Of a stretch of DNA of 64,000 nucleotides, positions 17,521-26,447 are shown in pieces. Position numbers and translations under genes: made by a program. Each line of letters begins with the position of its first letter. Within the stretch, counting starts at the first letter, position 1. Below the pieces are notes generated by a model, which made no database searches, had not been told where the DNA came from, and was given only the letters and a program-made list of their open reading frames with translations. The stretch comes from an uncultured Saprospiraceae bacterium (GTDB taxonomy: Bacteria > Bacteroidota > Bacteroidia > Chitinophagales > Saprospiraceae). The stretch spans positions 81,032 through 145,031 of the forward strand of contig CALISO010000029.1 of the NCBI GenBank assembly GCA_938041445.1. Reading direction: 5' to 3'.

Positions 17521-20052
17521 TCAAAAATCCACCCTTAATCTAAGACTGAGTCTCCTGCCTGTGAGATTATTTGGTATGGCAAACTGTGTGTTGTAGATCG
17601 TTTTGATCCAAGTATTGGCAGAGACATTGGAGACATTCATCAGATTAAAGACATCGAGGCTAATCCAAGCACTGCGGAATGCACGTAAGAAATGTTCAGG
17701 ATTCTTTGCTCTGACACTGTCGTCAAATATTGAATAAGAGAATCCCATATCTACTCTGTGGTAGACTTTGAATCGGAAGGAATTACGCCGAACAATGTTA
17801 CTCCCGTTCAATCCAAATGGCAATCCACTTCCTACATTAAGATTCATCTGAACTTTAAATCTTTCGTTACCTGGTAGATAATCTTGAAAAAACATCGAGA
17901 CATTGAATCGTCTGTCAGTTGGTCTAGGTACCGTTTTAAGAATCGTATCCGTGGTATCCCCAACTTCTCTGAAAAGGTGTTCTACTCCATCAAGGCTCTC
18001 TCTTGCAGATAATAGAGACAAATTGATCCAACTTTCCGCTCCTGGCACAAACTCACCATTGACTCGCATATCAAGTCCAACTACATAGCCACTTGCATCA
18101 TTATTGCCACTATATCTGATCCTTACATTGTTGATATCATAGCTGATAAGATCATCAAGCTTCTTATAGTAAGCCTCAGCAATAAACTTAAATGGTTTGT
18201 CGCTGATCCGTAACCATGGAAAATTTAGCGTAAGCCCTGTAACTAGATGTATTGATCGTTGAGCATTGATATCTCCAGGATTGAGACTTCCATCTGCAAA
18301 TCTCAATTCACGGTAAAACGGAGGTTGGTAATACACACCACCTGCAAGTTTATAGGATATATCTTTATTGGTATTCAGCGGTTTGTATAACAACTGGAAT
18401 CGTGGACTAACTAAGAATTGATTATTATACGTCCAATGCGAAAATCTCAATCCAGCAGTTGCTCTTACTTCAGATTGATCAGCCTTTATTCTTGTGTAAG
18501 TATCCTGTAGATATGCAGTAGATCGGTATGACTCAATTTCATTTTGAGTGAAGATTGAAGAGTTGAGTAAAACTTGCTCTTGGCTAAATGGTAGACTATA
18601 GCCAGCTGAATCTATACGTTCCCATTCAGCAAGTTCGTCAGAGATCTTTTCAAGTTGAGTTTTTGCACTCCACTGGATGAAGTGTGTATGATTACTCGAT
18701 CCTTCAATTTGATACTCATATCCACCTTTATGTTGGAAGTTATATATCTGACTATTGAGGTAGTTACGAGCATATTGATGCTGTGTACCCACTCCTAGCA
18801 CAGCAATCTCCTCTTGGGTATCACTTGCGAGGTCAGTCTCTACTTGTGCTAATCGATAGAACCCAAGGATATCAAATGTTTCTGACTCAACTGAACTATA
18901 TCCAGAAGCCAAAAACTTTAGGAAGAACGGATTGGATGATCTATTTGGCAAATAAGTTAATGACACACCTCCCATTCCATTCACAAAGGCATCGCGTTGA
19001 CTCCCTTCAAATACTGTAGATAGATTCAGTGCAAATCCAATTAATCCAACTCCAGTACTTCTTGACTGAGGTATAAAATTGTAAGCACTAGTATTGTAAT
19101 TACCTATTGCTGCAAGCTGCCAAGATTCATTAAGGTCATATGTGATATAGGCTTGTCCATCAAAGAACTGTGGTGTATACTCACCTTCCACCTCTAGGGA
19201 GTTGAGTAGATATTGGGTCGTCTTGTATCTTGCTCCTACGAGTATCCTGAGAGCATTCTCCTTACCAAATGGATTGACTTTTCCTTCTAAGTGTGCTGAG
19301 CCTCCTAGAAAACTTGCTGAAGCACTCCCAGCAAACTCCTCAGGACGCTTGTATCTCACATCCAGGACACTACTCATCTTATCTCCATATTTAGCTTCAA
19401 AGCCACCGGAAGAGAATGATAAGTCCCTGATCAAGTCGATATTCGCGAATGTTAATCCTTCTTGTTGTCCTGACCTAATCAGCTGAGGTCTGAATATTTC
19501 AAAATCATTGACGTAAATAAGGTTTTCATCATAGTTACCCCCTCTGACATTATACTGACTACTCAATTCTCCTCCACTCGTTCCAGAAGCTCCCAAGGCA
19601 ATGTGGGGTAACACACTTTCAAGATTACCGGTTGTGGTAGGAAGTTTTTTGAGTTCTTCCATTGATTCACTGATGACTCCGAGGTCTTCAATCTTGGAAT
19701 CTCTGATCACTATCTCTACATCAGACTCGTAAGGCACAAGTGCGGCATTAATAATCCGAGTCCGACCTACGGTGACATTCCTAACAAGGAATTCAGCTTC
19801 ATTATACCCGATTCTGGAAAAGGTAATCTTATGATCGCCATCTATAGAAATTTCAATCTCAAAGAAGCCATCGATGTTTGTCTCAACGGCATTACTTGTA
19901 CCTGTCTCAAAGACAGTGGCAAAGTCTACAGGTTCATTTGTATCGAGATCAGTGACAACACCTTGTACCTTACAGACTTGAGCCTGTAGGCAAATTGTCC
20001 ACAGAACCGAAAGAATCAATATGAAGAGTAATCTAATACTGTAAGTTGTCAA
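17521..20052 (-). CDS. TonB-dependent outer-membrane receptor with carboxypeptidase-like regulatory domain
   Basis: Outer-membrane active transporter of 843 aa. Seen: signal peptide (about residues 1-24, ending LQAQ), a carboxypeptidase-regulatory-like beta-sandwich (CKVQGVVTDLDTNEPVDFATV to about residue 110), a plug domain with the typical SGTSGGELSSQYNVRGGN near residue 155, and a long beta-barrel with alternating aromatic strands to the end (RLSLRLRVDF). No SusD partner is adjacent, so a polysaccharide SusC role is not supported; the substrate is unknown. Its start overlaps the 3' end of rpe by 20 nt, so it is probably expressed from the rpe promoter. Confidence 0.93.
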   Translation of the reverse strand: MTTYSIRLLFILILSVLWTICLQAQVCKVQGVVTDLDTNEPVDFATVFETGTSNAVETNIDGFFEIEISIDGDHKITFSRIGYNEAEFLVRNVTVGRTRIINAALVPYESDVEIVIRDSKIEDLGVISESMEELKKLPTTTGNLESVLPHIALGASGTSGGELSSQYNVRGGNYDENLIYVNDFEIFRPQLIRSGQQEGLTFANIDLIRDLSFSSGGFEAKYGDKMSSVLDVRYKRPEEFAGSASASFLGGSAHLEGKVNPFGKENALRILVGARYKTTQYLLNSLEVEGEYTPQFFDGQAYITYDLNESWQLAAIGNYNTSAYNFIPQSRSTGVGLIGFALNLSTVFEGSQRDAFVNGMGGVSLTYLPNRSSNPFFLKFLASGYSSVESETFDILGFYRLAQVETDLASDTQEEIAVLGVGTQHQYARNYLNSQIYNFQHKGGYEYQIEGSSNHTHFIQWSAKTQLEKISDELAEWERIDSAGYSLPFSQEQVLLNSSIFTQNEIESYRSTAYLQDTYTRIKADQSEVRATAGLRFSHWTYNNQFLVSPRFQLLYKPLNTNKDISYKLAGGVYYQPPFYRELRFADGSLNPGDINAQRSIHLVTGLTLNFPWLRISDKPFKFIAEAYYKKLDDLISYDINNVRIRYSGNNDASGYVVGLDMRVNGEFVPGAESWINLSLLSARESLDGVEHLFREVGDTTDTILKTVPRPTDRRFNVSMFFQDYLPGNERFKVQMNLNVGSGLPFGLNGSNIVRRNSFRFKVYHRVDMGFSYSIFDDSVRAKNPEHFLRAFRSAWISLDVFNLMNVSNVSANTWIKTIYNTQFAIPNNLTGRRLSLRLRVDF

Positions 20053-20704
20053 GTCCTGTGCTTTTCAATCGAGAGATAGTATCTAATGGATCTTCAGACT
20101 TGAATACAGCTGATCCTGCAACGAGGACATTTGCACCAGCTTGAAGAATTTTTTCTGCGTTATGAAGACCAACACCACCATCTACCTCTATCAACGTATC
20201 TAGGTTACGGGTGATGATTTCGTCTTTGAGTGCTTTGATCTTATGGAGAGTACGATAGATAAACTTCTGTCCACCAAATCCTGGATTGACAGACATAATC
20301 ACTACTAAGTCAACAATCTCAAGCACATCAAAAATCGTCTCTACAGGCGTATGTGGATTGAGTGCTACCCCAGCCTTTGCGCCAGCATCATGTATCATCT
20401 GTATTGTACGATGCACGTGATTAGTTGCCTCAGCGTGAAAAGACACATATTGTGCTCCCAACTCTGCAAACTGCTGGACATATTGCTCTGGTCTATCAAT
20501 CATTAAGTGGACATCTACAACTTTGTCACATTTGGAGGCAACCGCCTTGACTATAGGATGACCAAAAGAAATATTGGGCACAAACTGTCCATCCATCACG
20601 TCTAAATGGAACCATTCGGCTTCACTTTTATTGACTAAAGTGATCGCTTTGTCAAGATGCAAAAAATCTGCTGCTAATAAAGAAGGGGCAATGATGTGGG
20701 ACAT
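20033..20704 (-). CDS. rpe: Ribulose-phosphate 3-epimerase
   Basis: Interconverts ribulose 5-phosphate and xylulose 5-phosphate in the pentose phosphate pathway. Seen: IAPSLLAADFLHL at residue 5, HLDVMDGQFVPNISFG near residue 33, VDVHLMI near residue 63, VMSVNPGFGGQKF near residue 137 and EVDGGVGLHNA near residue 173. The 223 aa length is standard. The last 20 nt overlap the TonB receptor start. Upstream is a candidate promoter only about 25 nt before the ATG, implying a short 5' leader. Confidence 0.97.
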   Translation of the reverse strand: MSHIIAPSLLAADFLHLDKAITLVNKSEAEWFHLDVMDGQFVPNISFGHPIVKAVASKCDKVVDVHLMIDRPEQYVQQFAELGAQYVSFHAEATNHVHRTIQMIHDAGAKAGVALNPHTPVETIFDVLEIVDLVVIMSVNPGFGGQKFIYRTLHKIKALKDEIITRNLDTLIEVDGGVGLHNAEKILQAGANVLVAGSAVFKSEDPLDTISRLKSTGLDNLQY

Positions 20705-20727
20705 AGGTCAAATGTAAAACAAAAAGA

Positions 20728-20760
20728 CAAATCTACCTCTTATATCATATGTAGAGGCAA
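20728..20760 (-). promoter_or_regulatory. Candidate promoter for rpe
   Basis: Minus strand: TTG (20760-20758), 22 nt, then TAGATTTG (20735-20728), fitting the Bacteroidota -33/-7 pattern. A second TACATTTG copy lies only a few bases before the rpe ATG. Confidence 0.45.
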
Positions 20761-20808
20761 TGAATTACGCATATTTGTCGCTGCAATTAAGACTCTAACG
20801 TAACACTG

Positions 20809-21462
20809 ATGTATAAACATATTCTAGACTATTGTCAATCAACCAAAACTACTCTTGTAGCCGTCTCCAAGACAAAACCTATATCAGCGATCAAATCAAT
20901 CTATGATGAAGGGCAGCGTATATTTGGTGAAAACCGAGTAGAAGAGCTTGTAGAAAAGCGCAATGCAATGCCAGACGACATAGAATGGCACTTTATCGGA
21001 ACTCTACAGACTAAAAAAGTTAAGAAATTAATCCCTCATGCTGACCTCATTCACTCAGTCGATAGTAAGAAGCTCCTCGAAGAAATCAACAAGCGCAGTG
21101 AAGCAGCTGATGTAACTACACATATCTTACTCCAACCAAAGATTGCAAAAGAAGAGAGCAAGCACGGACTACACAAAGAAGAACTCAACAAGCTTGTTGA
21201 AGAAATTGCATCGGGCAAATATTCTTCAATCAAATTAAGAGGATTGATGGGTATGGCAACTTTTACAGACGATCAATCAATCATCAAATCAGAGTTCGAT
21301 ACATTGAAACAATACTTCGATCAATATCAACAATTAGATACTCTTACACAATTTGATAAGCTGTCTATGGGTATGTCAGGGGATTATAAACTCGCAATAG
21401 AATGTGGCTCTACAATGGTCAGAGTTGGCAGTTTAATCTTTGGAAATAGGAAGTACAACTAG
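20809..21462 (+). CDS. YggS/PROSC-type PLP homeostasis protein
   Basis: Single-domain PLP-binding protein without known enzymatic activity that buffers pyridoxal phosphate. Seen: TLVAVSKTKP near residue 15 with the PLP lysine, YDEGQRIFGENRVEEL near residue 35, WHFIGTLQTKKVK near residue 64, HSVDSKKLLEEI near residue 83, GLMGMATF near residue 145, and LSMGMSGDYKLAIECGSTMVRVGS near the end (quoted in part for the phosphate-binding region). The 217 aa length is slightly short but within range. Divergent from rpe; its 3' end overlaps murI by 4 nt tail to tail. Confidence 0.94.
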   Translation: MYKHILDYCQSTKTTLVAVSKTKPISAIKSIYDEGQRIFGENRVEELVEKRNAMPDDIEWHFIGTLQTKKVKKLIPHADLIHSVDSKKLLEEINKRSEAADVTTHILLQPKIAKEESKHGLHKEELNKLVEEIASGKYSSIKLRGLMGMATFTDDQSIIKSEFDTLKQYFDQYQQLDTLTQFDKLSMGMSGDYKLAIECGSTMVRVGSLIFGNRKYN

Positions 21463-22220
21463 ATAGAATCTAAGAGCTCCAGATAAGGCTCAAATTGATT
21501 CAACTTCCCTACTCTTCCGGATGTCAGATATTCGATTTGCAATGCTTCATTTGTTACGCTTGGCTGTATCAATGATCTCAGCCGATTCGCTGTACCAAGG
21601 TTACCATCGATGATCTTAACAGACGGCGGCAAATAGTAGGACATTGCCACCTTGTAATATATGAAATGTGTACATCCCAATACGAGATAGTCAAAATTGT
21701 TCCAATCAACATTCTTGAATGTCTTCTCTAGAATTGGGTAGATACGATCATAGTCAAATACAAAGTCTTCGGCCAGCAGGACTAAGGGTTGCAGCGACCG
21801 TAATTCTACTTTGGCATCTGCATCTAAGTTGGTTATAAGGTTATGCAACTTTGGTTCTTGAATAGTCCTATCAGTAGCACAGACCATTACTTGCTTTTTA
21901 CTGCTTTCTATTGCAGGCTTGACTGCAGGCTCCATCCCAATGATCGGGAAGTCATATTGTGCTCTGAGTTCATTGACGGCAACACTAGTTGCAGTATTAC
22001 AAGCAAGTACTAATGCCTTGAGGTTTCTACTCGCAAGTGATCTAACTGACCTATTGACACAGTCGAAAATTTCTGATTTAGTCTTTGTGCCGTATGGAAG
22101 ATGGTCAGTATCTGCATAGTAAACGTACTGTTCACTCGGCAATTGCTTAATGATCTCGTGAAGCACACTAAGACCTCCAATCCCACTATCAAAGACTGCT
22201 ATTTGTTGTCTTGATTTCAT
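21459..22220 (-). CDS. murI: Glutamate racemase
   Basis: Supplies D-glutamate for peptidoglycan. Seen: AVFDSGIGGLSVL at residue 8, YYADTDHLPYG near residue 34, LVLACNTATSVAV near residue 70 with the first catalytic Cys, GMEPAVKPA near residue 96 and YLVLGCTHFIYYK near residue 185 with the second catalytic Cys. The 253 aa length is normal. It starts 6 nt after the tamL stop, so it is likely the second gene of a tamL-murI operon. Tail-to-tail overlap of 4 nt with yggS. Confidence 0.96.
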   Translation of the reverse strand: MKSRQQIAVFDSGIGGLSVLHEIIKQLPSEQYVYYADTDHLPYGTKTKSEIFDCVNRSVRSLASRNLKALVLACNTATSVAVNELRAQYDFPIIGMEPAVKPAIESSKKQVMVCATDRTIQEPKLHNLITNLDADAKVELRSLQPLVLLAEDFVFDYDRIYPILEKTFKNVDWNNFDYLVLGCTHFIYYKVAMSYYLPPSVKIIDGNLGTANRLRSLIQPSVTNEALQIEYLTSGRVGKLNQFEPYLELLDSI

Positions 22221-22226
22221 CCTAGA

Positions 22227-24581
22227 TTAGAATGGATAGTTAATGGCGATATTAAAATTGCCTAACCCTTGGTCAGGGATATCTAAGAATCGAGAACCTA
22301 CATCATCCTCAGTAGAATTGAGCACTTTATACCCAAAATCAAATCTTAGAATGAAGTAATTGAAATCAGCACGAAGTCCGTATCCCGCACCAAAGGCTAT
22401 CTGTGTAAAGAAATCTGGACCAAACTGACTCCCGGGTCTATCCACATCATCTAATAGTGTCCACACATTTCCAGCGTCGACAAAGAGTGCCCCTTCAAAA
22501 ATGTAGAAGAGATCAAAACGATACTCAAGATTAAACTCCAATTTAATATCTCCAGTTTGGAAAAATGCAAAATTTGAATTTGGATTGGGATCACTGTACT
22601 TACCTGGGCCCAATTGTCTCGGTTGCCAAGCTCTCAGACTATTAGGTCCTCCCACAAAAAACTGCTTGATAAATGGAACAGATTGATCATTATAGTAAGG
22701 TGCAGCAAGTCCTACAAATGATCTAAATGCGATGACATTCTCATTACTAAGTTGTCGATACCACCTATAATCGAAAGAACCCTTAATGAAATTGGCAAAA
22801 TCAACATCATTGAAAGGATTGCTGTCAGATCCATTGACTATCCAAGGTGAAGATGGCCTTACCAAGACATTGGCTAATGCGATTTCAAGACCTGAAGTCT
22901 CAAAACCAGCGCTTATTCTAGTGGATACCCCAAATGAGTTCTTTGGTTTCGTCCAGACTACATTGACCTCATTGAACAATATTCCAGTCAAAAAGACATC
23001 ACTCAAACTATTTAAAATAAATTGATTGTTCTCAACTAACATCCTGAATCTAGGGTCAAGATCATATAGAAAAAGTCCTACCCCAAACTGCTTAAAGATT
23101 ACTTTTCTATTCTGAGTTTCGATATCAAACCCATATGATCCTGTGATAGATGTTACGTCAAAATTGTTAACCAAAATCTGGAGTCCTAAACCAAGAGATA
23201 ACGATGTAGTCGCATTTCTAACAACATTACGATACCCTTTTTCAGAGAGCAACCTTAGACCTCTAAGTACTTTGAAAGTACGGGTGACATCTACCAGTCT
23301 AGGAATCGTCAATGAATTCTGAAGACCTAAGGTGATTGCATTCGTCCTGAGTGGAACCCCTAATTGGAATTCCCAACCTGCATCAGCACTTAATTTGTAT
23401 GTCTCTGCACCACCTAAGAAATTACGTCCTAGCAAATTTCCATTGAGTGATAGACCTAGTTGATTTCGAGATACGGTATTGACTGTGCTATAGTAAATGT
23501 CGTTACCTACATCAGCAGTCCACTTATATGTATGTGGAGTCAAGAAAATATTGTAGTCTATGACGTTAGTCCCTTCTTCTGATACAACTTGATTAATCTT
23601 GACAAACTTATAAGTACTCAGTGTACCTAACGCTTTTAAAGTTTGATTGTACTCTTCCCTACTGTATAGGTTTCCACTTTTAAAGTAAATATTTCGTCTG
23701 ATGATTTCAGGTCGCACTAGAAATGATGGTGCATTCCTATAAAAACTAAGATCCTCTTTTATCAAGCTATCAAGTTCACTGCCGTAACTAAGATTAGACT
23801 GGTCAAAATCAGTGTAGACCTTAATCTTGCCTACAGTATACTTTTGATGCTTGCTACTGCCTTGTGGATTATCAATCTCAACAAATACCTCTACTTGTTT
23901 TCCAAATAGTGTACTGTCGCCTTTAATCTTGATATAATTATTATTAAAGTCTGCATAGCCATTATTTTGTAGAATTCGGATGATCCGTTGTCGCTCAATA
24001 TCAAAGTCTATCGCATCTAGAGGATCACCAGCTCTAATTTGGGTCTCAGCTTTAGTGGCTGCTAATAACCTGATGACCTCGTCATCATCACCTATATAGA
24101 TCATTGACTTTGTCCGATACGCCTTACCTAGGTCTATGAGATATTCTACGAAAGCATAGTCATTACGAACTTTGGTTTCGTATGAGACAGTGGCATCATA
24201 GTAACCCTTCTTGTTATTGAGAAATTGCTGAATATTTGAAGCTGTGAGTCTGGCATCATCATCATAGTAGATTGCTGGTTCTTCAGCAATATTTTTCTTT
24301 ATCCACTGCTTTACCTTTGAAGTATCACCTGGTGATTGATTGCGGTAGTAATAGTAACGACTTGGGACAAAAAAGTACTTAGAATTAGGCTGTTCTTCTA
24401 CCAGAGACTGGACTTCATACTCGAGTAATCTAACATCTCTAGACTTCTCTGACTGGATAAAAGTGAATGTATTCTTACGGAGAAATTTCTGGTCATCTTC
24501 AAGATACTTGGTCGTATTACAACCTATAGATAGACTGAGCCCTAGAAGGACAAGAATGTAAAAGCTATATCTTTGGATCAG
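22227..24581 (-). CDS. tamL: TamL-type lipoprotein BamA/TamA-family outer-membrane protein, probable non-AUG start
   Basis: Omp85-family protein of Bacteroidota in which TamA is replaced by a lipoprotein (TamL), thought to act with TamB in outer-membrane biogenesis. The track ORF begins at an internal ATG (24104), but the frame continues upstream for about 160 more codons with good coding character (YDDDARLTASNIQQFLNNKK, a POTRA-like stretch) up to a lipobox-like LSIG followed by CNTTKYL. A hydrophobic signal precedes that Cys. No ATG, GTG or TTG exists between it and the in-frame TGA at 24606; the candidates are CTG at 24581 or ATT at 24587. The C-terminal barrel ends NFNIAINYPF. About 784 aa in all. 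murI follows after 6 nt. Confidence 0.85.
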   Translation of the reverse strand: MIQRYSFYILVLLGLSLSIGCNTTKYLEDDQKFLRKNTFTFIQSEKSRDVRLLEYEVQSLVEEQPNSKYFFVPSRYYYYRNQSPGDTSKVKQWIKKNIAEEPAIYYDDDARLTASNIQQFLNNKKGYYDATVSYETKVRNDYAFVEYLIDLGKAYRTKSMIYIGDDDEVIRLLAATKAETQIRAGDPLDAIDFDIERQRIIRILQNNGYADFNNNYIKIKGDSTLFGKQVEVFVEIDNPQGSSKHQKYTVGKIKVYTDFDQSNLSYGSELDSLIKEDLSFYRNAPSFLVRPEIIRRNIYFKSGNLYSREEYNQTLKALGTLSTYKFVKINQVVSEEGTNVIDYNIFLTPHTYKWTADVGNDIYYSTVNTVSRNQLGLSLNGNLLGRNFLGGAETYKLSADAGWEFQLGVPLRTNAITLGLQNSLTIPRLVDVTRTFKVLRGLRLLSEKGYRNVVRNATTSLSLGLGLQILVNNFDVTSITGSYGFDIETQNRKVIFKQFGVGLFLYDLDPRFRMLVENNQFILNSLSDVFLTGILFNEVNVVWTKPKNSFGVSTRISAGFETSGLEIALANVLVRPSSPWIVNGSDSNPFNDVDFANFIKGSFDYRWYRQLSNENVIAFRSFVGLAAPYYNDQSVPFIKQFFVGGPNSLRAWQPRQLGPGKYSDPNPNSNFAFFQTGDIKLEFNLEYRFDLFYIFEGALFVDAGNVWTLLDDVDRPGSQFGPDFFTQIAFGAGYGLRADFNYFILRFDFGYKVLNSTEDDVGSRFLDIPDQGLGNFNIAINYPF

Positions 24582-24617
24582 GGTAATAAGACTTTCTAAT
24601 TTATATCAATAGAATCA

Positions 24618-25346
24618 ATGCTATCGAATAATTTCAAAAAATACATCAAATCACTTCATCAAAGGAAGTTTAGGCAAAAGTATAATAAAATTCAAGTAGA
24701 CGGTTCTAAATCTTGTATGGAAGTTGCCTCACAGATACCTAACGCTATCGATACCATCATTTGTACTCAATCTTGGTTAAATTCTCTTAACATTTCACTA
24801 CCAAATTGTGAACTCTTAATCACCTCACCGGACGAAGTCAAAGCCGTCTCCCAGCTAGATCATAATACCCAGGTATCTATGATCATCACGATGGACTATT
24901 CTATCACCAGTAATTATAGTGACCAATGGTCGATCTACCTCGATGATGTCCAAGATCCGGGTAATGTAGGTACGATTATCCGACTAGCTGATTGGTATGG
25001 AATCAGTACTGTATATAGTTCCCCTCACAGCGCCAAAGTAGATAACCCTAAGGTGATTCAGGCGTCTATGGGCGGATTTACAAGAGTGCAGTCTAGCATT
25101 TTATCTCAAGCTGAACTGTTAGCTAATCATAACAAGCCTATAATAATCGCGGATCTAAATGGCAATCCAATCAAAAACCTTGAACCAATGTCTGAAGGGA
25201 TACTTGTCATAGGTAATGAAGGCAAAGGTGTATCATCTATTTTCGATCAATCTAAATCTGTCATTGTGACTATACCTGGATATGGTCGAGCTGAATCCTT
25301 AAATGCCAGTGTGAGTTGTGGAATTATTCTTAGTCATTTGTTGTAA
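24618..25346 (+). CDS. SpoU/TrmH-family RNA 2'-O-methyltransferase
   Basis: SAM-dependent SPOUT enzyme methylating ribose in rRNA or tRNA. Seen: an N-terminal substrate-binding region with FRQKYNKIQVDGSKSC, then motif 1 LDDVQDPGNVGTIIRLADW near residue 115, motif 2 ILVIGNEGKGVS near residue 195 and motif 3 IPGYGRAESLNASVS near residue 220, together forming the trefoil-knot SAM site. The 242 aa length is normal. It is divergent from tamL with only 36 nt between the two starts, so the two promoters must overlap coding sequence or each other. The modified nucleotide is not deducible. Confidence 0.92.
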   Translation: MLSNNFKKYIKSLHQRKFRQKYNKIQVDGSKSCMEVASQIPNAIDTIICTQSWLNSLNISLPNCELLITSPDEVKAVSQLDHNTQVSMIITMDYSITSNYSDQWSIYLDDVQDPGNVGTIIRLADWYGISTVYSSPHSAKVDNPKVIQASMGGFTRVQSSILSQAELLANHNKPIIIADLNGNPIKNLEPMSEGILVIGNEGKGVSSIFDQSKSVIVTIPGYGRAESLNASVSCGIILSHLL

Positions 25347-25404
25347 GCAACTATAAAACTCAATACATCGTTATTCTACTGTATGTAAATTGCTAATCTA
25401 TTTT

Positions 25405-25935
25405 ATGAATCATTTATATCAATCGTTATTAGTACTTATTCTTTGCCTTGTATCCTTATCAGTATCATCACAAAACAAAGTTGAGTGGCTATCTTGGGAT
25501 GATGCAATCAGTCAGCACAAGCAGAATCCAAAAAAACTCTACATTGATATCTACACTGAATGGTGTGGATGGTGCAAAAAGATGGATAAGTCAACATTTA
25601 CAGATCCAGGCATCGTAGAACTGCTGAATACAGAATACTACCCAATCAAGTTTGATGCTGAACAATCTCAAACGATACAATTCAATGGGCACGAATTCAT
25701 CTACAGGCCCAATGGTAAGAGAGGCGTTCACGAGTTAGCTATCTCTCTGACTAATAGTCAATTGACCTATCCTTCATTTGTGATGTTAGATGAGACGTTT
25801 GCAAGGATTCTTATCTCTCCCGGATACAAAGATGCAGATGGAGTTATGAAGGAATTACTATTTGGAGTGGATGAGGCGTATAAGCATAGTTCGTTTGAAG
25901 ATTACAAGCCATTATCAAGAAATAAAGTAGATTGA
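25405..25935 (+). CDS. Exported thioredoxin-fold protein with CGWC motif
   Basis: Thioredoxin-like protein probably exported to the periplasm. The ORF track begins at TTG 25390, but the ATG at 25405 gives a clean signal peptide (MNHLYQSLLVLILCLVSLSV, then SSQ), so I use it. The mature part has YIDIYTEWCGWCKKMDK with a CxxC active site near residue 55 and a cis-Pro-like TYPSFVMLDE segment near residue 125, giving a thioredoxin fold of the DUF255/Thioredoxin_7 type. Its partners are unknown. The mature protein of about 155 aa lacks extra domains. It converges on the MarR gene with 3 nt between stops. Confidence 0.87.
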   Translation: MNHLYQSLLVLILCLVSLSVSSQNKVEWLSWDDAISQHKQNPKKLYIDIYTEWCGWCKKMDKSTFTDPGIVELLNTEYYPIKFDAEQSQTIQFNGHEFIYRPNGKRGVHELAISLTNSQLTYPSFVMLDETFARILISPGYKDADGVMKELLFGVDEAYKHSSFEDYKPLSRNKVD

Positions 25936-25938
25936 TAG

Positions 25939-26385
25939 TTAACCTCTGAGTTTATCAAGCAATTTGGTCAAAGTCTTCATTTCCTTCTCATTCAAGTTGA
26001 TCACATCTCGCAACTGATCTAGTACATTAGATAGTTCACTCAGAAGTTTTTTGCCCTGTTTGGTTATTGTGATATTGACCTTTCGCTTATCATCCTTACG
26101 TTGGATTTTTTCAATCAACTTCTTATTGACTAGACGATTTATTAATCTAGGTACATCAGACATAGACTCTATCATTCTATCACTTATCTGATGTGTGGAG
26201 AGAGGGGCTTTACTGCCGTTAACTATTCTTAGAATATTGTATTGCTGTGAAGTGAGGCCATATTTCTTAAATCCATTAGCGTAGTGCTTTGAGATAAAGT
26301 TTACGGTGAACCTTAAATTTACAATTACTTCATCACGTTTATCAGCAAAAGGTGTCTTTTGCTTAATCTCGCTAAGAATATCCAT
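25939..26385 (-). CDS. MarR-family transcriptional regulator
   Basis: Winged-helix DNA-binding regulator of 148 aa. Seen: helix-rich N-terminus, LTSQQYNILRIV near residue 44, recognition helix region HQISDRMIESMSDVPRLINRL near residue 62 (quoted to mark the helix-turn-helix), and the wing with KIQRKDDKRKVNITIT near residue 94, followed by a C-terminal dimerisation helix. The ligand and target genes are not deducible. It lies 62 nt downstream of pyrF on the same strand, so it might be co-transcribed, though the gap allows its own promoter. Confidence 0.92.
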   Translation of the reverse strand: MDILSEIKQKTPFADKRDEVIVNLRFTVNFISKHYANGFKKYGLTSQQYNILRIVNGSKAPLSTHQISDRMIESMSDVPRLINRLVNKKLIEKIQRKDDKRKVNITITKQGKKLLSELSNVLDQLRDVINLNEKEMKTLTKLLDKLRG

Positions 26386-26447
26386 ATAAGAGTACTAATC
26401 ACGTATGGCAGGATAGCCTCGTAAGGAGTAAATAGGAATTAGACAAG

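Noticed and set aside
17521-20052. SusC-type glycan importer
   Set aside because: No SusD gene follows, and the protein is somewhat shorter than typical SusC; a general TonB receptor is the safer call.
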